The position numbers were made by a program, and so were the translations under genes. DNA of 64,000 bases from JBQTIY01 sp052387675 (lineage in GTDB: Bacteria; Planctomycetota; B15-G4), in the NCBI GenBank assembly GCA_052387675.1, contig JBQTIY010000007.1:62001-126000 (forward strand). The letters are read 5' to 3'. The stretch's first letter is position 1; each line of letters starts with the position of its first letter. The notes under the pieces were generated by a model. The model saw nothing but the letters and a program-made list of their open reading frames with translations, was not told the origin of the DNA and did not search any database. Below, in pieces: positions 1-9,085 of the stretch.

Positions 1-680
1 AGACTTACGGCGCCGACTCGACCTTCATTTCTTACGGCTCGCGCACGCTGGACATCCCGGATCCCGGCACCGAGGTGCTTCGCCGCCTGGGCCTTCTGCC
101 CGGTGAGTACCTGCTCTATGCCAGCCGCCTCGAACCGGAGAACAACGCACACCTGGTCGTGTCGGCCTTCGAGGGCGTGCGCACCGACAAGCGCCTCGTC
201 ATTCTGGGCCACGCCCCCTATGCCGCCGACTACATCGCCAAGGTGAAAGCCACGCGCGACCCGCGCATTCTCTTCCCGGGCGCGATCTATGGGCCGGAGT
301 ACCTGCAGCTCCAACTCAACAGCTACCTCTACATCCAGGCCACCGAGGTGGGCGGCGTCCACCCGGCCCTGCTCGAGGGCCTCGGAGCCGGCAAGTGCAT
401 CCTCTATCTCGACGTGCCGGAGCACCGCGAAGTGCTGCGCGCCGAAGACGGCCAAGATGTTGGCGTTCCATTCCGCACTCCGGGCTGGCAGGATTTGCGG
501 GAGCAACTGCAGCAGCTCCTCGACGCTCCTGAGCGGGTGGCCGAGCTCGGACGGCGCGCCCAAGCCCTGGCGCGTCGCAACTACGGCTGGGAGGGCATCG
601 CGGATCGCTATGAACGACTCTTTCTGGAGCTGGTGGGCTCAACGCAGGCCGCGCCTTTGGCCGACAAGAGCACGGGATAG
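1..680 (+). CDS. Glycosyltransferase, GT4-like (5' end missing)
   Basis: The reading frame is open from the left edge, so the N-terminal half of the protein lies outside the window. The visible part looks like the C-terminal Rossmann lobe of a GT-B glycosyltransferase. It contains a 'YGADSTFISYG' segment, then 'LYASRLEPENN' where family members have the donor-site loop, then 'GVHPALLEGLGAGKCIL', the usual acidic E-x7-E-like nucleotide-sugar region. It probably adds a sugar to the lipid-linked repeat unit in the cytoplasm. It lies 10 bp upstream of the polysaccharide export gene and is likely cotranscribed with it. Sugar specificity cannot be read from sequence. Confidence 0.85.
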   Translation, partial: TYGADSTFISYGSRTLDIPDPGTEVLRRLGLLPGEYLLYASRLEPENNAHLVVSAFEGVRTDKRLVILGHAPYAADYIAKVKATRDPRILFPGAIYGPEYLQLQLNSYLYIQATEVGGVHPALLEGLGAGKCILYLDVPEHREVLRAEDGQDVGVPFRTPGWQDLREQLQQLLDAPERVAELGRRAQALARRNYGWEGIADRYERLFLELVGSTQAAPLADKSTG

Positions 681-690
681 TCTGCCGCCC

Positions 691-1515
691 ATGTTTTTTG
701 CCCTCACCATCCGCCGCGCCGCTCGTCGCTGCGCCGTGCCCCACGCCTCGCGCAGCCCGCTCGGCTCTGCGACGCGACTCGTGGCCGGCTTGCTGGCGAT
801 GACGCTCGGACTTCTGGCGACGCCCGGCTGCAAGTCGCCCTATGCCAGCGGCAACCTGGAGATCGCGCCGGAGATCGTGCGCTCCACGCAGCGCTTTCGC
901 CGCGAGTACGTCATGGCGGCCGGCGACACGCTGCGCGTGGCCGTGCGGCGCATGCCCGAACTCTCGCTCGACTGCGTCGTGCGCTCCGACGGCTTCATCT
1001 CCCTGCCCATCCTCGACGACGTGCTGGCCGCCGGACTCACGGTCCCCGAACTCGACGCGCGCCTGACGACTCTGCTCGTGCCGCATGTTCAGGAGCCGGA
1101 CGTCACCGTCATCGCCACGACCGTGCGGCCGCCGGTGGTTTACGTCGTGGGCGAAGTCAACCAGCCCACCATTCCCGAACTGCGCGTGGCCACCACCGCG
1201 GCGCAGGCCATCGCGCGCGCCGGCGGCTTCAACGACACCGCCGCGCGCGACAGCGTGATGCTGCTGCGGCTCGACGCCGACGGCTACCTCTACGCCACGC
1301 GCATCAACCTGGAGCTGGAGGGCCAGCCGGCGCCGTGGATGGCGCTGCACAACGTGGCGCTCCAGCCCGACGACATGCTCTTCGTGCCCAAGACCTCCAT
1401 CGCGCAGGTGGATATCTGGGTGGATCAGCACATCAACCGGCCCATCGGAGGGGTGGCCACGCTGCTCTCCGCTTACGCCAATCTCAAGCTGGCTCAGAAC
1501 ATTGAGGACATCTAG
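691..1515 (+). CDS. Polysaccharide export lipoprotein, Wza-like
   Basis: 274 residues. An N-terminal hydrophobic stretch ends in 'LLATPGC', a plausible lipobox, so the protein is likely anchored to the outer membrane. A Poly_export domain starts near residue 72 ('YVMAAGDTLRVAV') and is followed by a SLBB domain from about residue 146 ('VVYVVGEVNQP'). It is shorter than Escherichia coli Wza and lacks an evident C-terminal pore helix. Its role would be the outer-membrane or periplasmic channel for polysaccharide, working with the chain-length protein encoded next. The frame is open further upstream, but ATG 691 is the first start that gives a signal peptide and avoids the preceding gene. Its end overlaps the next gene by 14 bp. 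Confidence 0.88.
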   Translation: MFFALTIRRAARRCAVPHASRSPLGSATRLVAGLLAMTLGLLATPGCKSPYASGNLEIAPEIVRSTQRFRREYVMAAGDTLRVAVRRMPELSLDCVVRSDGFISLPILDDVLAAGLTVPELDARLTTLLVPHVQEPDVTVIATTVRPPVVYVVGEVNQPTIPELRVATTAAQAIARAGGFNDTAARDSVMLLRLDADGYLYATRINLELEGQPAPWMALHNVALQPDDMLFVPKTSIAQVDIWVDQHINRPIGGVATLLSAYANLKLAQNIEDI

Positions 1516-3160
1516 TCCCCGCCTGCCCGACGACGAGCCGCTGGACCTGGCCGCGCCGCTGCGTCGGCTGAGGGCGGTCACGCGGCGGCATCGCCTGCTC
1601 GTGCTGGGCACCACACTGCTCACCGTGGGCCTGGTGCTGGGCTGGACGCGCCTGTTTCCGCCCACCTACGAGGCCAAGGTCACGCTCTACATGGAGCCGC
1701 AGCGCGACGCCACACGCGAGCGTTTCTACGACGAGTGGAACATCTTTCGCGGCGACGACGCGGCCAGCCAGACGCAGCTCGTGACTTCGACGACGAGCGT
1801 GCGCGCCGTCGTCGAGCAGCTCGACCTGAGTTACGACGAGGTCTACCACCCGCCCCTGCGCCACCTCGCGCACCTGTGGCGCGGCTCCTGGCTCGGACAG
1901 CAGTGGCAGGACCTCCGCGACGAACACTTCCCTGAGGAGCGCACGCCCTGGGATCCGGAGCCCGCCGAGGTGGAGCGGGCGCGCACCGTGACCGACTTTC
2001 AGGCCGGCCTCTCGATGAAGGTCGCCGGCCTGTCGACCGTGGCCGTGCTGACCACCAAGGCGCCCACGCGCCGCGCCGCCGAAATGGCCAATGCGCTGGC
2101 GGACGAGGCCGTGGCCGCGCACATCCAGCGGCATCGCGAGGAGGCCTTGGCGGCCTACGACGCACTCACCCTGCAGGTCGAACGCGCGCGGGGCGACATG
2201 CTCGCCGCCGAGCAGCGCGTGCGCAGTTACAAGGACGAGCGCGCCATTCTTTTCGACTTTGAGCGCGAGAAAACAGACTTAGCCCAACTCGCCAAGGTCA
2301 CGTCGCTCGTGGACGACGCCGTCGCGGCCGTGGCGGCCAGCGCAGCCCGCCTGGCCTCGGTGGAGGAGCAACTCGTGGGAGAGCCCACCCACAAGATCAC
2401 GACCAGCGGCTACGAGAAGAACGTCATGGTCGAAACGCTGCTCCATCGGCTGCTCGATCTGCGCCTGGCCCGCCAGGAGGCGGCCACGCGCTGGCGGGAT
2501 GACTCCATCGAGGTGCGCGACCTCGACCTGCGCGTCGCGCTCGTCGAGAACATGCTCACCGGCACGGCGCCGATGCTGCTGGCCAACGAGCTGACGACGA
2601 TCAACGAAGTCCGCGAGAATCTGCTGGAACGCCGCAACCAGATCGCCACCGAGCTGGCCGGGCAGCGCAGCGAATTGGCGGCGCTGCAGGCGCAGAAGGC
2701 CGCCTACGACGCGCGCCTCAACAACGTGCCCGAGGCCTTCACTGAGCTGCAGATGCTGGCGCGCGAACAGTCGCTCGCCGAAGAGGACTACCGCATGCTG
2801 CTCGACAAGCAGCTCCAGGCCTGGATCTCGGCCGAAGGCGCGGCGACCGCCTCCACGAGCCTGCGCATCATCGACCGCGCCGTGCCGCCCGACGCTCCCG
2901 TTTGGCCGAAGACCAAGCTCTTCCTGGGCCTGGCGCTCGTGGTCGGTCTGCTGATGGGCGTCGCCGCCGCGCAGCTCCGCGAGCTGCTCGACAATCGTGT
3001 GCGCGCCGCGCAGTACGACGCCAGCCTCGCCGGCGTGCCTTTCTACGCCGAGATCTTGCTGGCCCAGAACGGCGACGCGCTGCCGCTCGTTCCGCGGGCA
3101 GGCCACAGGCGCGCGGCCGCCCCCGCGGGCGACAGTGAAAGCAGGCCCGGTCATGGCTGA
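1502..3160 (+). CDS. Wzz/Wzc-type chain-length determinant protein
   Basis: 552 residues with the architecture of polysaccharide co-polymerases: a membrane segment at about 31-49, a long periplasmic coiled-coil region, and a second membrane segment at about 470-488 preceded by a Pro-rich stretch ('VPPDAPVWPK'). No kinase domain is fused; the kinase-like domain is encoded separately by the next gene. It should oligomerise in the inner membrane and control chain length or gate export. The start is a TTG inside the end of the export gene, which implies translational coupling. A later start would remove the first membrane segment. Confidence 0.85.
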   Translation: MRTSSPRLPDDEPLDLAAPLRRLRAVTRRHRLLVLGTTLLTVGLVLGWTRLFPPTYEAKVTLYMEPQRDATRERFYDEWNIFRGDDAASQTQLVTSTTSVRAVVEQLDLSYDEVYHPPLRHLAHLWRGSWLGQQWQDLRDEHFPEERTPWDPEPAEVERARTVTDFQAGLSMKVAGLSTVAVLTTKAPTRRAAEMANALADEAVAAHIQRHREEALAAYDALTLQVERARGDMLAAEQRVRSYKDERAILFDFEREKTDLAQLAKVTSLVDDAVAAVAASAARLASVEEQLVGEPTHKITTSGYEKNVMVETLLHRLLDLRLARQEAATRWRDDSIEVRDLDLRVALVENMLTGTAPMLLANELTTINEVRENLLERRNQIATELAGQRSELAALQAQKAAYDARLNNVPEAFTELQMLAREQSLAEEDYRMLLDKQLQAWISAEGAATASTSLRIIDRAVPPDAPVWPKTKLFLGLALVVGLLMGVAAAQLRELLDNRVRAAQYDASLAGVPFYAEILLAQNGDALPLVPRAGHRRAAAPAGDSESRPGHG

Positions 3161-3863
3161 GTCTTCGTCGGCCTCGCTGCAACAGCGCCTGCCCGCCGAT
3201 CAGCTCGAAGCCTGGCGGCGGCTGGCCATGCAGTTGCGCCTCGACTTGCAGCCCGACACGCCGGGCTCGCCCGGCCAGCCGTCAGTCAGCCTGCTCATCG
3301 TCTCGCCCACTTCGCTGGATGTCTCGGCCCCCGCCACGCTGCAGCTCGCGCACTTCCTCGCCGAGGAGCAAGCCCGCAAGGTGCTGGTCGTCGATGCCTG
3401 CTTCGGCACGCGCGAACTCAGCCTGGCTTTTGGGCAGGGTGAGGCGCCCGGTCTCTTGCAACTGCTCGACGCCAGCGCGCCGGCCCTGGCGCCGCTCACC
3501 CACGCAACCGAGCACAGGGCCGTGGCCTTCCTGCCGGCGGGCCGTGCGGAGCGCGGACTCAGCGGCGTGCTGCAGCCGGCGGCCCTGCGCCGCGTGCTCG
3601 CCGAAGCCGGCCGCACCTTTGACTTCGTCATTTTGCACGCCAGCCCAGTGCTCGAAGATGCCAGCACGCTGGCCTTCCCGAGCGTGACCGACAACGTGCT
3701 CTTGCTGGTGGCCGAAGGCCAGACGCGCCTCGATGATCTACAGGCCGCGCAGCGCGCGCTGACGGCCGCGCAGGCCAAGCGCGTGGGCCTCGTGCTCACC
3801 AAGCCGGTGGGAGGCGCGCACGGCTGGGCTTCCCGGCTGCGTCGCGCGCTGCTGCGCCGCTGA
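3153..3863 (+). CDS. BY-kinase-like protein lacking ATP-site motifs
   Basis: 236 residues, homologous in layout to the cytoplasmic bacterial tyrosine kinase domain (CpsD/CapB/Wzc C-terminus). The Walker A' strand is present ('KVLVVDACFG', about 76-85). The normal Walker A GxGK[ST] is replaced by 'SPTSLDVSAP' (51-60), and Walker B, usually hhhDxPP, reads 'FVILHASP' (158-165). There is no C-terminal tyrosine cluster. It therefore looks catalytically dead and may act as a scaffold for the co-polymerase. ATG 3153 overlaps the previous stop by 8 bp. A diverged but active enzyme cannot be excluded, but no alternative P-loop is visible. Confidence 0.8.
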   Translation: MAESSSASLQQRLPADQLEAWRRLAMQLRLDLQPDTPGSPGQPSVSLLIVSPTSLDVSAPATLQLAHFLAEEQARKVLVVDACFGTRELSLAFGQGEAPGLLQLLDASAPALAPLTHATEHRAVAFLPAGRAERGLSGVLQPAALRRVLAEAGRTFDFVILHASPVLEDASTLAFPSVTDNVLLLVAEGQTRLDDLQAAQRALTAAQAKRVGLVLTKPVGGAHGWASRLRRALLRR

Positions 3864-3877
3864 GCGCACGCGGGGCC

Positions 3878-6493
3878 ATGCGCGGCGGCGCGAGCCTCAG
3901 TCTGCGCCTGACTTTGGGCCTGGTTCTGGGCTTGGGCGCCCTCGGCGGCGCCGTGGCGGCGGCGCTCACGCTGCTGCCGGCGAGCCTGCAGCTTGCCGCC
4001 GTGCTGGCGCTGCTCTTGCCGCTGGCTGCGGCGCTCTCGGGTCAGCCCCGCCGCTTTCTGCTTTGGGGCCTGCTCCTCGCAGTGCCGCTCGACCTCAGCA
4101 AGTTCTTCGAGGTCCTGCCGCACATGGGCGGCGAGTACGGCTTTCGCTTGGAGCTGAGTGATCTCTTCCTCGTCCTTCTCGGCGCTGACTGGCTCGCTCA
4201 GCGCTTCGCCGGGCAGGCGCCGCGCCTGCGGCTCACCGCCGCCGGACGGCTTTGGCTTTTGCTCATCCTGCTCGGAGTCGGCAGCGTGGCCTTCGGCGTC
4301 TACCGGCGCGTGGCCCTCATGGAAGTCGTGCGCATGGTCAAGGTGCTGCTGCTCTTCTTGATCGTGGCCAATCACTTGCGACGGCGCGAAGAGCTGCTGG
4401 CGGCAGGCCGCGCTCTCGTCGTGGGCGCGCTCTTGCTCTCCATCTACGGCTTGCTGCAGTGGGGCCTGGGCGCCACCTTCGGACTGGCGCTCTTCGGCGA
4501 GGCCGAAGGGCCGATGTCCGAGCCGCTGGGCCTCAGCTCGGTGAGCCGCGTCGGATCGCTCGTCGGGCATCCGAACATGTTCTCCGGCTACCTCGTCATG
4601 GCGCTGCCGGTCGCGGCCGCGCTGCTCTTCGGCGGCGCCACCCGCGGCACGCGCCGGCTGTGCTTCGTCACGCTGCTCACCGGCTCGGCGGCTCTCATCG
4701 CGACACTCTCGCGCGGCGGCTGGGTGGCCTTTGCGCTCGCTTTCACGCTGGTTTTCACGCTGAGCGCTCTGCATCGCCGGCTGCGCCTGCGCTCAGTGCT
4801 GGTGCGCGCGACGCTGCTGCTGGCCCTGGCCGTGCTGGCGCTGGCCTTCGGCAACACGATCCTGGACCGTCTGCTGCTCAGCAATCCCGAGAACGTGCTC
4901 GTGCGCTTCGAGCTGATGGACATCTCCTGGCGGATGATCCAGGAGCGGCCGCTCTTCGGCTTTGGCCTCAACTCTTGGGCCTTCGAGATGGCGCCCTACT
5001 CGCGCCTGGGCGTCGAGGGCGTGCACAGCGTCTGGGGCGCGCTGCTGCCGCCCGTGCACAATCTCTATCTGCTTGTCGCCACCGAACAGGGCCTGCTCGG
5101 ACTGCTGCTGCTCCTGCTGCTCATCGGCGCGCTCCTGCGCGTGGGCCTGACGAATCTGCGCGAGACGGACGACAGCCTCTTCGCGCTAAACCTGGGCCTG
5201 CTGGCGGGGCTGCTCGCCATCCTGGTGCACGGACTCGCCGACTGGGTGCTGCGCACCAATCCGCTGCTGCGCATGTTCTGGCTCTATGGCGGCCTGCTCG
5301 TGGCGCTGAGTCTGTGGCGGCGGCGCGGCGCTCTGCTACAAGCCGCGGAGCAAGCCGACGAGCTGCTGGTTGTTTGGGAGCCGGCAGCGCCGACGACGGA
5401 CGAACCGCGCTGGCCGGGCTTTGGGGCGGTGCTGCTTTTGTCCGGCCTCGTCGCCGGCGCGGGCTGCTCGGGCGCGACAGACAGCGCGGCTCCCGCGGCG
5501 CGCGTGCCGCCTGCTCAACTCGACGCGCCGCGTGGCCTGGGCTACTGGCCCAGCGATTACTCCGACGAGGCCCTGCACGCGGCACTCACGCGTCTGCGCG
5601 AGGGCGCCGAGATCGCCACAGTGCAGCTTCCCGCCTTTGCAAACGAGCCGCCGCGTCTGGCCCATCTCGAGCACTGGCTCGATGAGGCGCGCGCCGCGGG
5701 TCTGGCGCTGCACCTGGCGCTGGAGCCCTTTGACGACGCGCGGCGCGCACCCAGGCAGCCGCCCAGCGCGGCCCCGCTCTGTGCCGATCCGGCTTGGCAG
5801 GCCGCCTTCCGCGCAGAAGTCCTGGCGCTCGCCGCACGCCATCAGCCCGAGTATCTGAACCTCGGTGTCGAGGCCAATCTCTATCTGGCCGCTCAACCCG
5901 AAGATGCTCGCGCTTTTCTAGCGCTGTGCCGTGCGCTCCGCGAGGAGCTGGCCGCCCTTTCGCCGGCCACGCAAGCCTTCTGCTCGTTGCAATACGAAGT
6001 GCTGGCCGGCCGCGGCGCCGGCATCGGCTGGCCGGGGGCCGCGCAATGGCCACTGCTCGACGAGCTGCTGCTGGGCCAGGAACTGCTGGCGCTGAGCAGT
6101 TATCCGCTCTACCTGGAGTCGCCGTACCGCGCCGAGCGCGTGCCGGCCGGGCACTTCGATGAGCTGCGGCACTGGCTTGCCGGCCGATCGGCTGAAGGCA
6201 GTCCTGCGCTCCGCGTGCTGCTGGCCGAGATCGGTTTCTATTCCTCGCCGGAGGTCACGCCGGCGAGTTCGCTGGAAGAACAGGCGCGCTTCGTGCGGCG
6301 GCTGCCCGAACTCCTCGCTGGCCTGCCACTCGAAGCCGTCTGCTGGGTCAGCCTGGTGGACCTGCGCGACCAGCCCTCGCTCGCGGCGCTGCGTGCCAGC
6401 GCACCCCAGCACTTCTCGCTGGCGCTGCTCGATGCAGCGCAGCAGCCCAAGCCGGCCTGGCAGGAGTGGCTCGCGCTGGGCGGCCCGCGGTGA
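3878..6493 (+). CDS. O-antigen polymerase/ligase fused to glycosidase-like domain
   Basis: 871 residues in two parts. Residues 1-480 form a polytopic membrane protein with Wzy/WaaL features: many hydrophobic segments, 'LSRGGW' (about 277-282), and a large loop with 'GFGLNSWAFEM' and 'PPVHNLYLLVATEQG'. After a hydrophobic stretch ending in a lipobox-like 'LLLSGLVAGAGC' (Cys 530) comes a soluble region, 551-871. It resembles a clan-A TIM-barrel glycosidase, with candidate acid/base and nucleophile glutamates in 'LGVEANL' (E665) and 'LLAEIGF' (E784). The protein may polymerise the glycan and also process it. Alternatively, two ancestral genes have merged. It overlaps the next gene by 4 bp. Confidence 0.8.
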   Translation: MRGGASLSLRLTLGLVLGLGALGGAVAAALTLLPASLQLAAVLALLLPLAAALSGQPRRFLLWGLLLAVPLDLSKFFEVLPHMGGEYGFRLELSDLFLVLLGADWLAQRFAGQAPRLRLTAAGRLWLLLILLGVGSVAFGVYRRVALMEVVRMVKVLLLFLIVANHLRRREELLAAGRALVVGALLLSIYGLLQWGLGATFGLALFGEAEGPMSEPLGLSSVSRVGSLVGHPNMFSGYLVMALPVAAALLFGGATRGTRRLCFVTLLTGSAALIATLSRGGWVAFALAFTLVFTLSALHRRLRLRSVLVRATLLLALAVLALAFGNTILDRLLLSNPENVLVRFELMDISWRMIQERPLFGFGLNSWAFEMAPYSRLGVEGVHSVWGALLPPVHNLYLLVATEQGLLGLLLLLLLIGALLRVGLTNLRETDDSLFALNLGLLAGLLAILVHGLADWVLRTNPLLRMFWLYGGLLVALSLWRRRGALLQAAEQADELLVVWEPAAPTTDEPRWPGFGAVLLLSGLVAGAGCSGATDSAAPAARVPPAQLDAPRGLGYWPSDYSDEALHAALTRLREGAEIATVQLPAFANEPPRLAHLEHWLDEARAAGLALHLALEPFDDARRAPRQPPSAAPLCADPAWQAAFRAEVLALAARHQPEYLNLGVEANLYLAAQPEDARAFLALCRALREELAALSPATQAFCSLQYEVLAGRGAGIGWPGAAQWPLLDELLLGQELLALSSYPLYLESPYRAERVPAGHFDELRHWLAGRSAEGSPALRVLLAEIGFYSSPEVTPASSLEEQARFVRRLPELLAGLPLEAVCWVSLVDLRDQPSLAALRASAPQHFSLALLDAAQQPKPAWQEWLALGGPR

Positions 6494-7965
6494 GCACGCC
6501 GCCCGCCCGCGAGGAACCCTCTGCGGACCTGAGCTTGCACGGCAACCTCACCGGCCTCGTGCTGCGCAACACTGCCGCGCAGACTCTGGGCCGGGCCTTT
6601 GTGACGCTGGCGCGCTACGCCGGCTTCGTGCTCATCATTCGCGCCTTCGGCGCCGAGCGCTGGGGCGAGTACGCGCTGCTCATGGCCTGGCTGACCCTCG
6701 GCGAAAACTTGGTCGACTTCGGCCTGAGCGAAGTCTTCGTGCGCGAACTCTCGCGCACGCCCGAGCGCCGCACGGCGCTGCTCTCCAGCTACCTGGTGCT
6801 GAAACTCGGGCAGGGCCTTTTGGCCTGGCTGCTGCTGGCCGGCGGATTGTGGGCAGCGGGCTACGAGGCGACGATTCTGCAGGCCGGCTTGCTCGGCGGT
6901 GCGGCGCTGCTGTTGTGGGGCCTGCTGCTCGTGTGGCGGGCGCACTACCGCGCGCGGCTCACGCTGGGACGCGACGCGCTGGCCGATGTGGGCGGCGGGC
7001 TCGTGCAGCTTGCGCTCGTGGCCCTTGTCGCGGCGCAGGGGGGCGGACTGTGGGCGCTCCTGGCCGCCTTCGTGGCTGGCCGCGCCACGCAGACGGCCCT
7101 CGCCGCCGGACTCGCCGGAGCTGAGGCGCGCCCGCGCCTCGCGCAAGCCGAACGCGGCATCATGCGGCAGGCGCTCAGCGCGGCTCTGCCCATTGGCCTG
7201 ACCATGGCCGTGGTCACGCTCACCGCGCATCTCGACACGCTCATGCTCGCCGAGTTGCTCGGGCTAAAAGCCGTGGGACTCTTCGCGGCCGCCTGGCGCT
7301 TTGCCGTGCCGGCCACGCTCATCGCGGCCTCCTTCGCGGGCACGCTCTATCCGATCCTGGCCGCCTCCTGGCAGCGCGACACGCCGCGCCTGCATCGCAC
7401 CTTTCAGGCGGGCATGGAGGCCTCTTTCCTGCTGGCCAGCGCGATCTTCTGTGTGTTTTTCGTGGGCGCCGAAGGGCTCATGGCGCTGCTCGGCGCGGAG
7501 GTCGCGCCGGCCGCCCCGGTCTTGCGCGTGCTGGCCTGCATCGTTCCGATCACGGCGCTGAACTGCGTGCTGGGACCCACCCTCTTCGCCGTTGGCGCGC
7601 AGCGTCCGGCGCTGCTCTTCGCCTGCACGGGCCTGGCCCTGAAAGTTCTGCTGCTCGTCGCGCTCATTCCGGGGCGGGGTCTGCTGGGGCCGGCCTGGGC
7701 CTCGCTCGGCACCGAGCTGCTCACGGGCTTCCTCCTGCCACTGCTCTGCGTGCAGCGCTACCTGGGCTATCGGCTGCGCTGGGGCCTGCTGCTGCGCGCG
7801 GCCCTGGCGGCGGGAATCGCCGTGAGCAGCGCGGCGCTCGTGGGCTGGCACGGCACGCTGGCCGGTGCAGGGCTGGCGTTGCTCGTGCTCGGACCGGCGG
7901 CGCTCCTCACCGGCGCGGTGAACCGTCAGCGCCTCGCCAGTCTCTTCGCCGCCGCGTCGCGCTGA
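6490..7965 (+). CDS. Wzx-type oligosaccharide flippase
   Basis: 491 residues from GTG 6490, which overlaps the previous stop as GTGA. The protein is almost entirely hydrophobic, with about 12-14 predicted membrane segments. It opens with 'RNTAAQTLGRAFVTLARY', the usual opening of the polysaccharide biosynthesis/MATE-like (PF01943/PF13440) exporters. The 'FAAAWRFAVPATLIAASF' segment in the middle is also typical. It probably flips undecaprenyl-linked repeat units to the periplasm for the polymerase encoded upstream. It is the last gene of the plus-strand exopolysaccharide run and ends 3 bp from a convergent glycosyltransferase gene. Confidence 0.88.
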   Translation: MSTPPAREEPSADLSLHGNLTGLVLRNTAAQTLGRAFVTLARYAGFVLIIRAFGAERWGEYALLMAWLTLGENLVDFGLSEVFVRELSRTPERRTALLSSYLVLKLGQGLLAWLLLAGGLWAAGYEATILQAGLLGGAALLLWGLLLVWRAHYRARLTLGRDALADVGGGLVQLALVALVAAQGGGLWALLAAFVAGRATQTALAAGLAGAEARPRLAQAERGIMRQALSAALPIGLTMAVVTLTAHLDTLMLAELLGLKAVGLFAAAWRFAVPATLIAASFAGTLYPILAASWQRDTPRLHRTFQAGMEASFLLASAIFCVFFVGAEGLMALLGAEVAPAAPVLRVLACIVPITALNCVLGPTLFAVGAQRPALLFACTGLALKVLLLVALIPGRGLLGPAWASLGTELLTGFLLPLLCVQRYLGYRLRWGLLLRAALAAGIAVSSAALVGWHGTLAGAGLALLVLGPAALLTGAVNRQRLASLFAAASR

Positions 7966-7968
7966 GGC

Positions 7969-9036
7969 TTAGCAGGGCCGCAGCAGGCGGCGCAGCAGCG
8001 GCGTCAGCGCAAAGCCCAGCAGATGCGCACCCACAGCCAGACTCCAGCTCGACAAGGACCAGACATTGGCTCGCAGAGCCCGTCGCGCGCAGTGCCGAGC
8101 CTCCGCGCCGCGGCCCTGCGCCAGGCGAATCGCCGCCAGTCGCCGCAGGTTGTAGCCGAGTAGTCGGCGGCGCAGCCGCTCCACGCGCGGCCCGAAGCGC
8201 TCCACGAAGTGGCGCCTCTCCAGCAGCCGTACAAGCGTCTCGACGATGAATTCGTTCACCCAGGGACGCAGAGTCACGCGCAGCGAGCCGTCGTGGAAAC
8301 GCACGCTCAGCCGCGTGGCCGCATCGAAGCCGGCCTGTGCGACAGCGCTCCCACTCCGCTCTGCAGAGACGCCCAAGGCTGAGACCGGCTGCTCGCCCAG
8401 GCGCAGGAGCAGGTTGAACTCGAAGGGAAAGTTGCCGCGAAAGCCCGGATCGCAGAGCCCCGCGCGCCGCAGGGCCGCGCTGCGAAAGACGGTGCCCGAG
8501 AGCGGCACGAAACCCGAGCTGAGCAGGGCTTCGAGGAGCGGCACGGGCCCGGGCGCGCGCGTGTGACGGCCGTGCTCGCGCAGATAGCGCTGCGTCCAGG
8601 CCGGCTGCTCAGTCCCGGCCGCATCGATGAGGCGGGGATTGGCCACGTAACACACGAGCTGGGGATCGGCGTCCAGCATGGTGACGGCACGGCGCAAAGA
8701 GTCCGGATCGAGTCGGTCGTCGTCGTGCAGAATCACAAAGTACTCGGCGCGGCATTCGCCAAAGAGAAAAGCCCCCTGCCCCGACTCGAGCAGGGGCTCG
8801 GAGTGGCGGACATAGCGCAGGCCGGATCGCGCTGCGCGCTCGACATAGGCGCGCGCGGCTTCGCTCGCGGCCGGCTCGGAAGCGTCATCGCTCACCAAGA
8901 GCTCGACGGCGCCGAAATCCTGGGCCAGCACGCTGTCGAGCGCTTCGCGCAGCCACTCCGGGCGGTTGCGCGTGGGCAGACCGACGAAGACTCGCGGCGT
9001 CACGGCTGACACGGTGGCCGCGCGGTCAGTGGGCAC
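7969..9036 (-). CDS. Family 2 glycosyltransferase
   Basis: 355 residues. The N-terminus has the GT-A signature: 'VFVGLPTRNRPEWLREALDS', then 'VELLVSDDASEP', and the metal-binding 'FVILHDDDRLDPDSL'. The C-terminal 80 residues are Arg-rich and end in a hydrophobic stretch that could associate with the membrane. It would transfer a sugar from a nucleotide donor to the growing lipid-linked glycan. The start is a GTG at 9036, and no strong SD is visible. The location between flippase and priming-transferase genes supports a role in the same polysaccharide pathway. Confidence 0.85.
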   Translation of the reverse strand: MPTDRAATVSAVTPRVFVGLPTRNRPEWLREALDSVLAQDFGAVELLVSDDASEPAASEAARAYVERAARSGLRYVRHSEPLLESGQGAFLFGECRAEYFVILHDDDRLDPDSLRRAVTMLDADPQLVCYVANPRLIDAAGTEQPAWTQRYLREHGRHTRAPGPVPLLEALLSSGFVPLSGTVFRSAALRRAGLCDPGFRGNFPFEFNLLLRLGEQPVSALGVSAERSGSAVAQAGFDAATRLSVRFHDGSLRVTLRPWVNEFIVETLVRLLERRHFVERFGPRVERLRRRLLGYNLRRLAAIRLAQGRGAEARHCARRALRANVWSLSSWSLAVGAHLLGFALTPLLRRLLRPC

Positions 9037-9048
9037 GCGCGCATCCTA

Positions 9049-9074
9049 GCGCGCCCGAGCGGCGCGCCCGAGCG
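9049..9074. repeat. 13-bp perfect tandem duplication
   Basis: The unit gcgcgcccgagcg occurs twice in direct tandem in the spacer between the GT2 gene and the CBS-domain gene. It is probably a slippage product, and no function is apparent. Confidence 0.6.
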
Positions 9075-9085
9075 GCGCGTCGTGT

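Noticed and set aside
3200..4774. Long minus-strand ORF (524 codons) opposite the exopolysaccharide genes
   Set aside because: It is antisense to the BY-kinase-like and O-antigen polymerase genes, has Gln/Arg/Ala-rich composition and no domain. High GC produces such frames.
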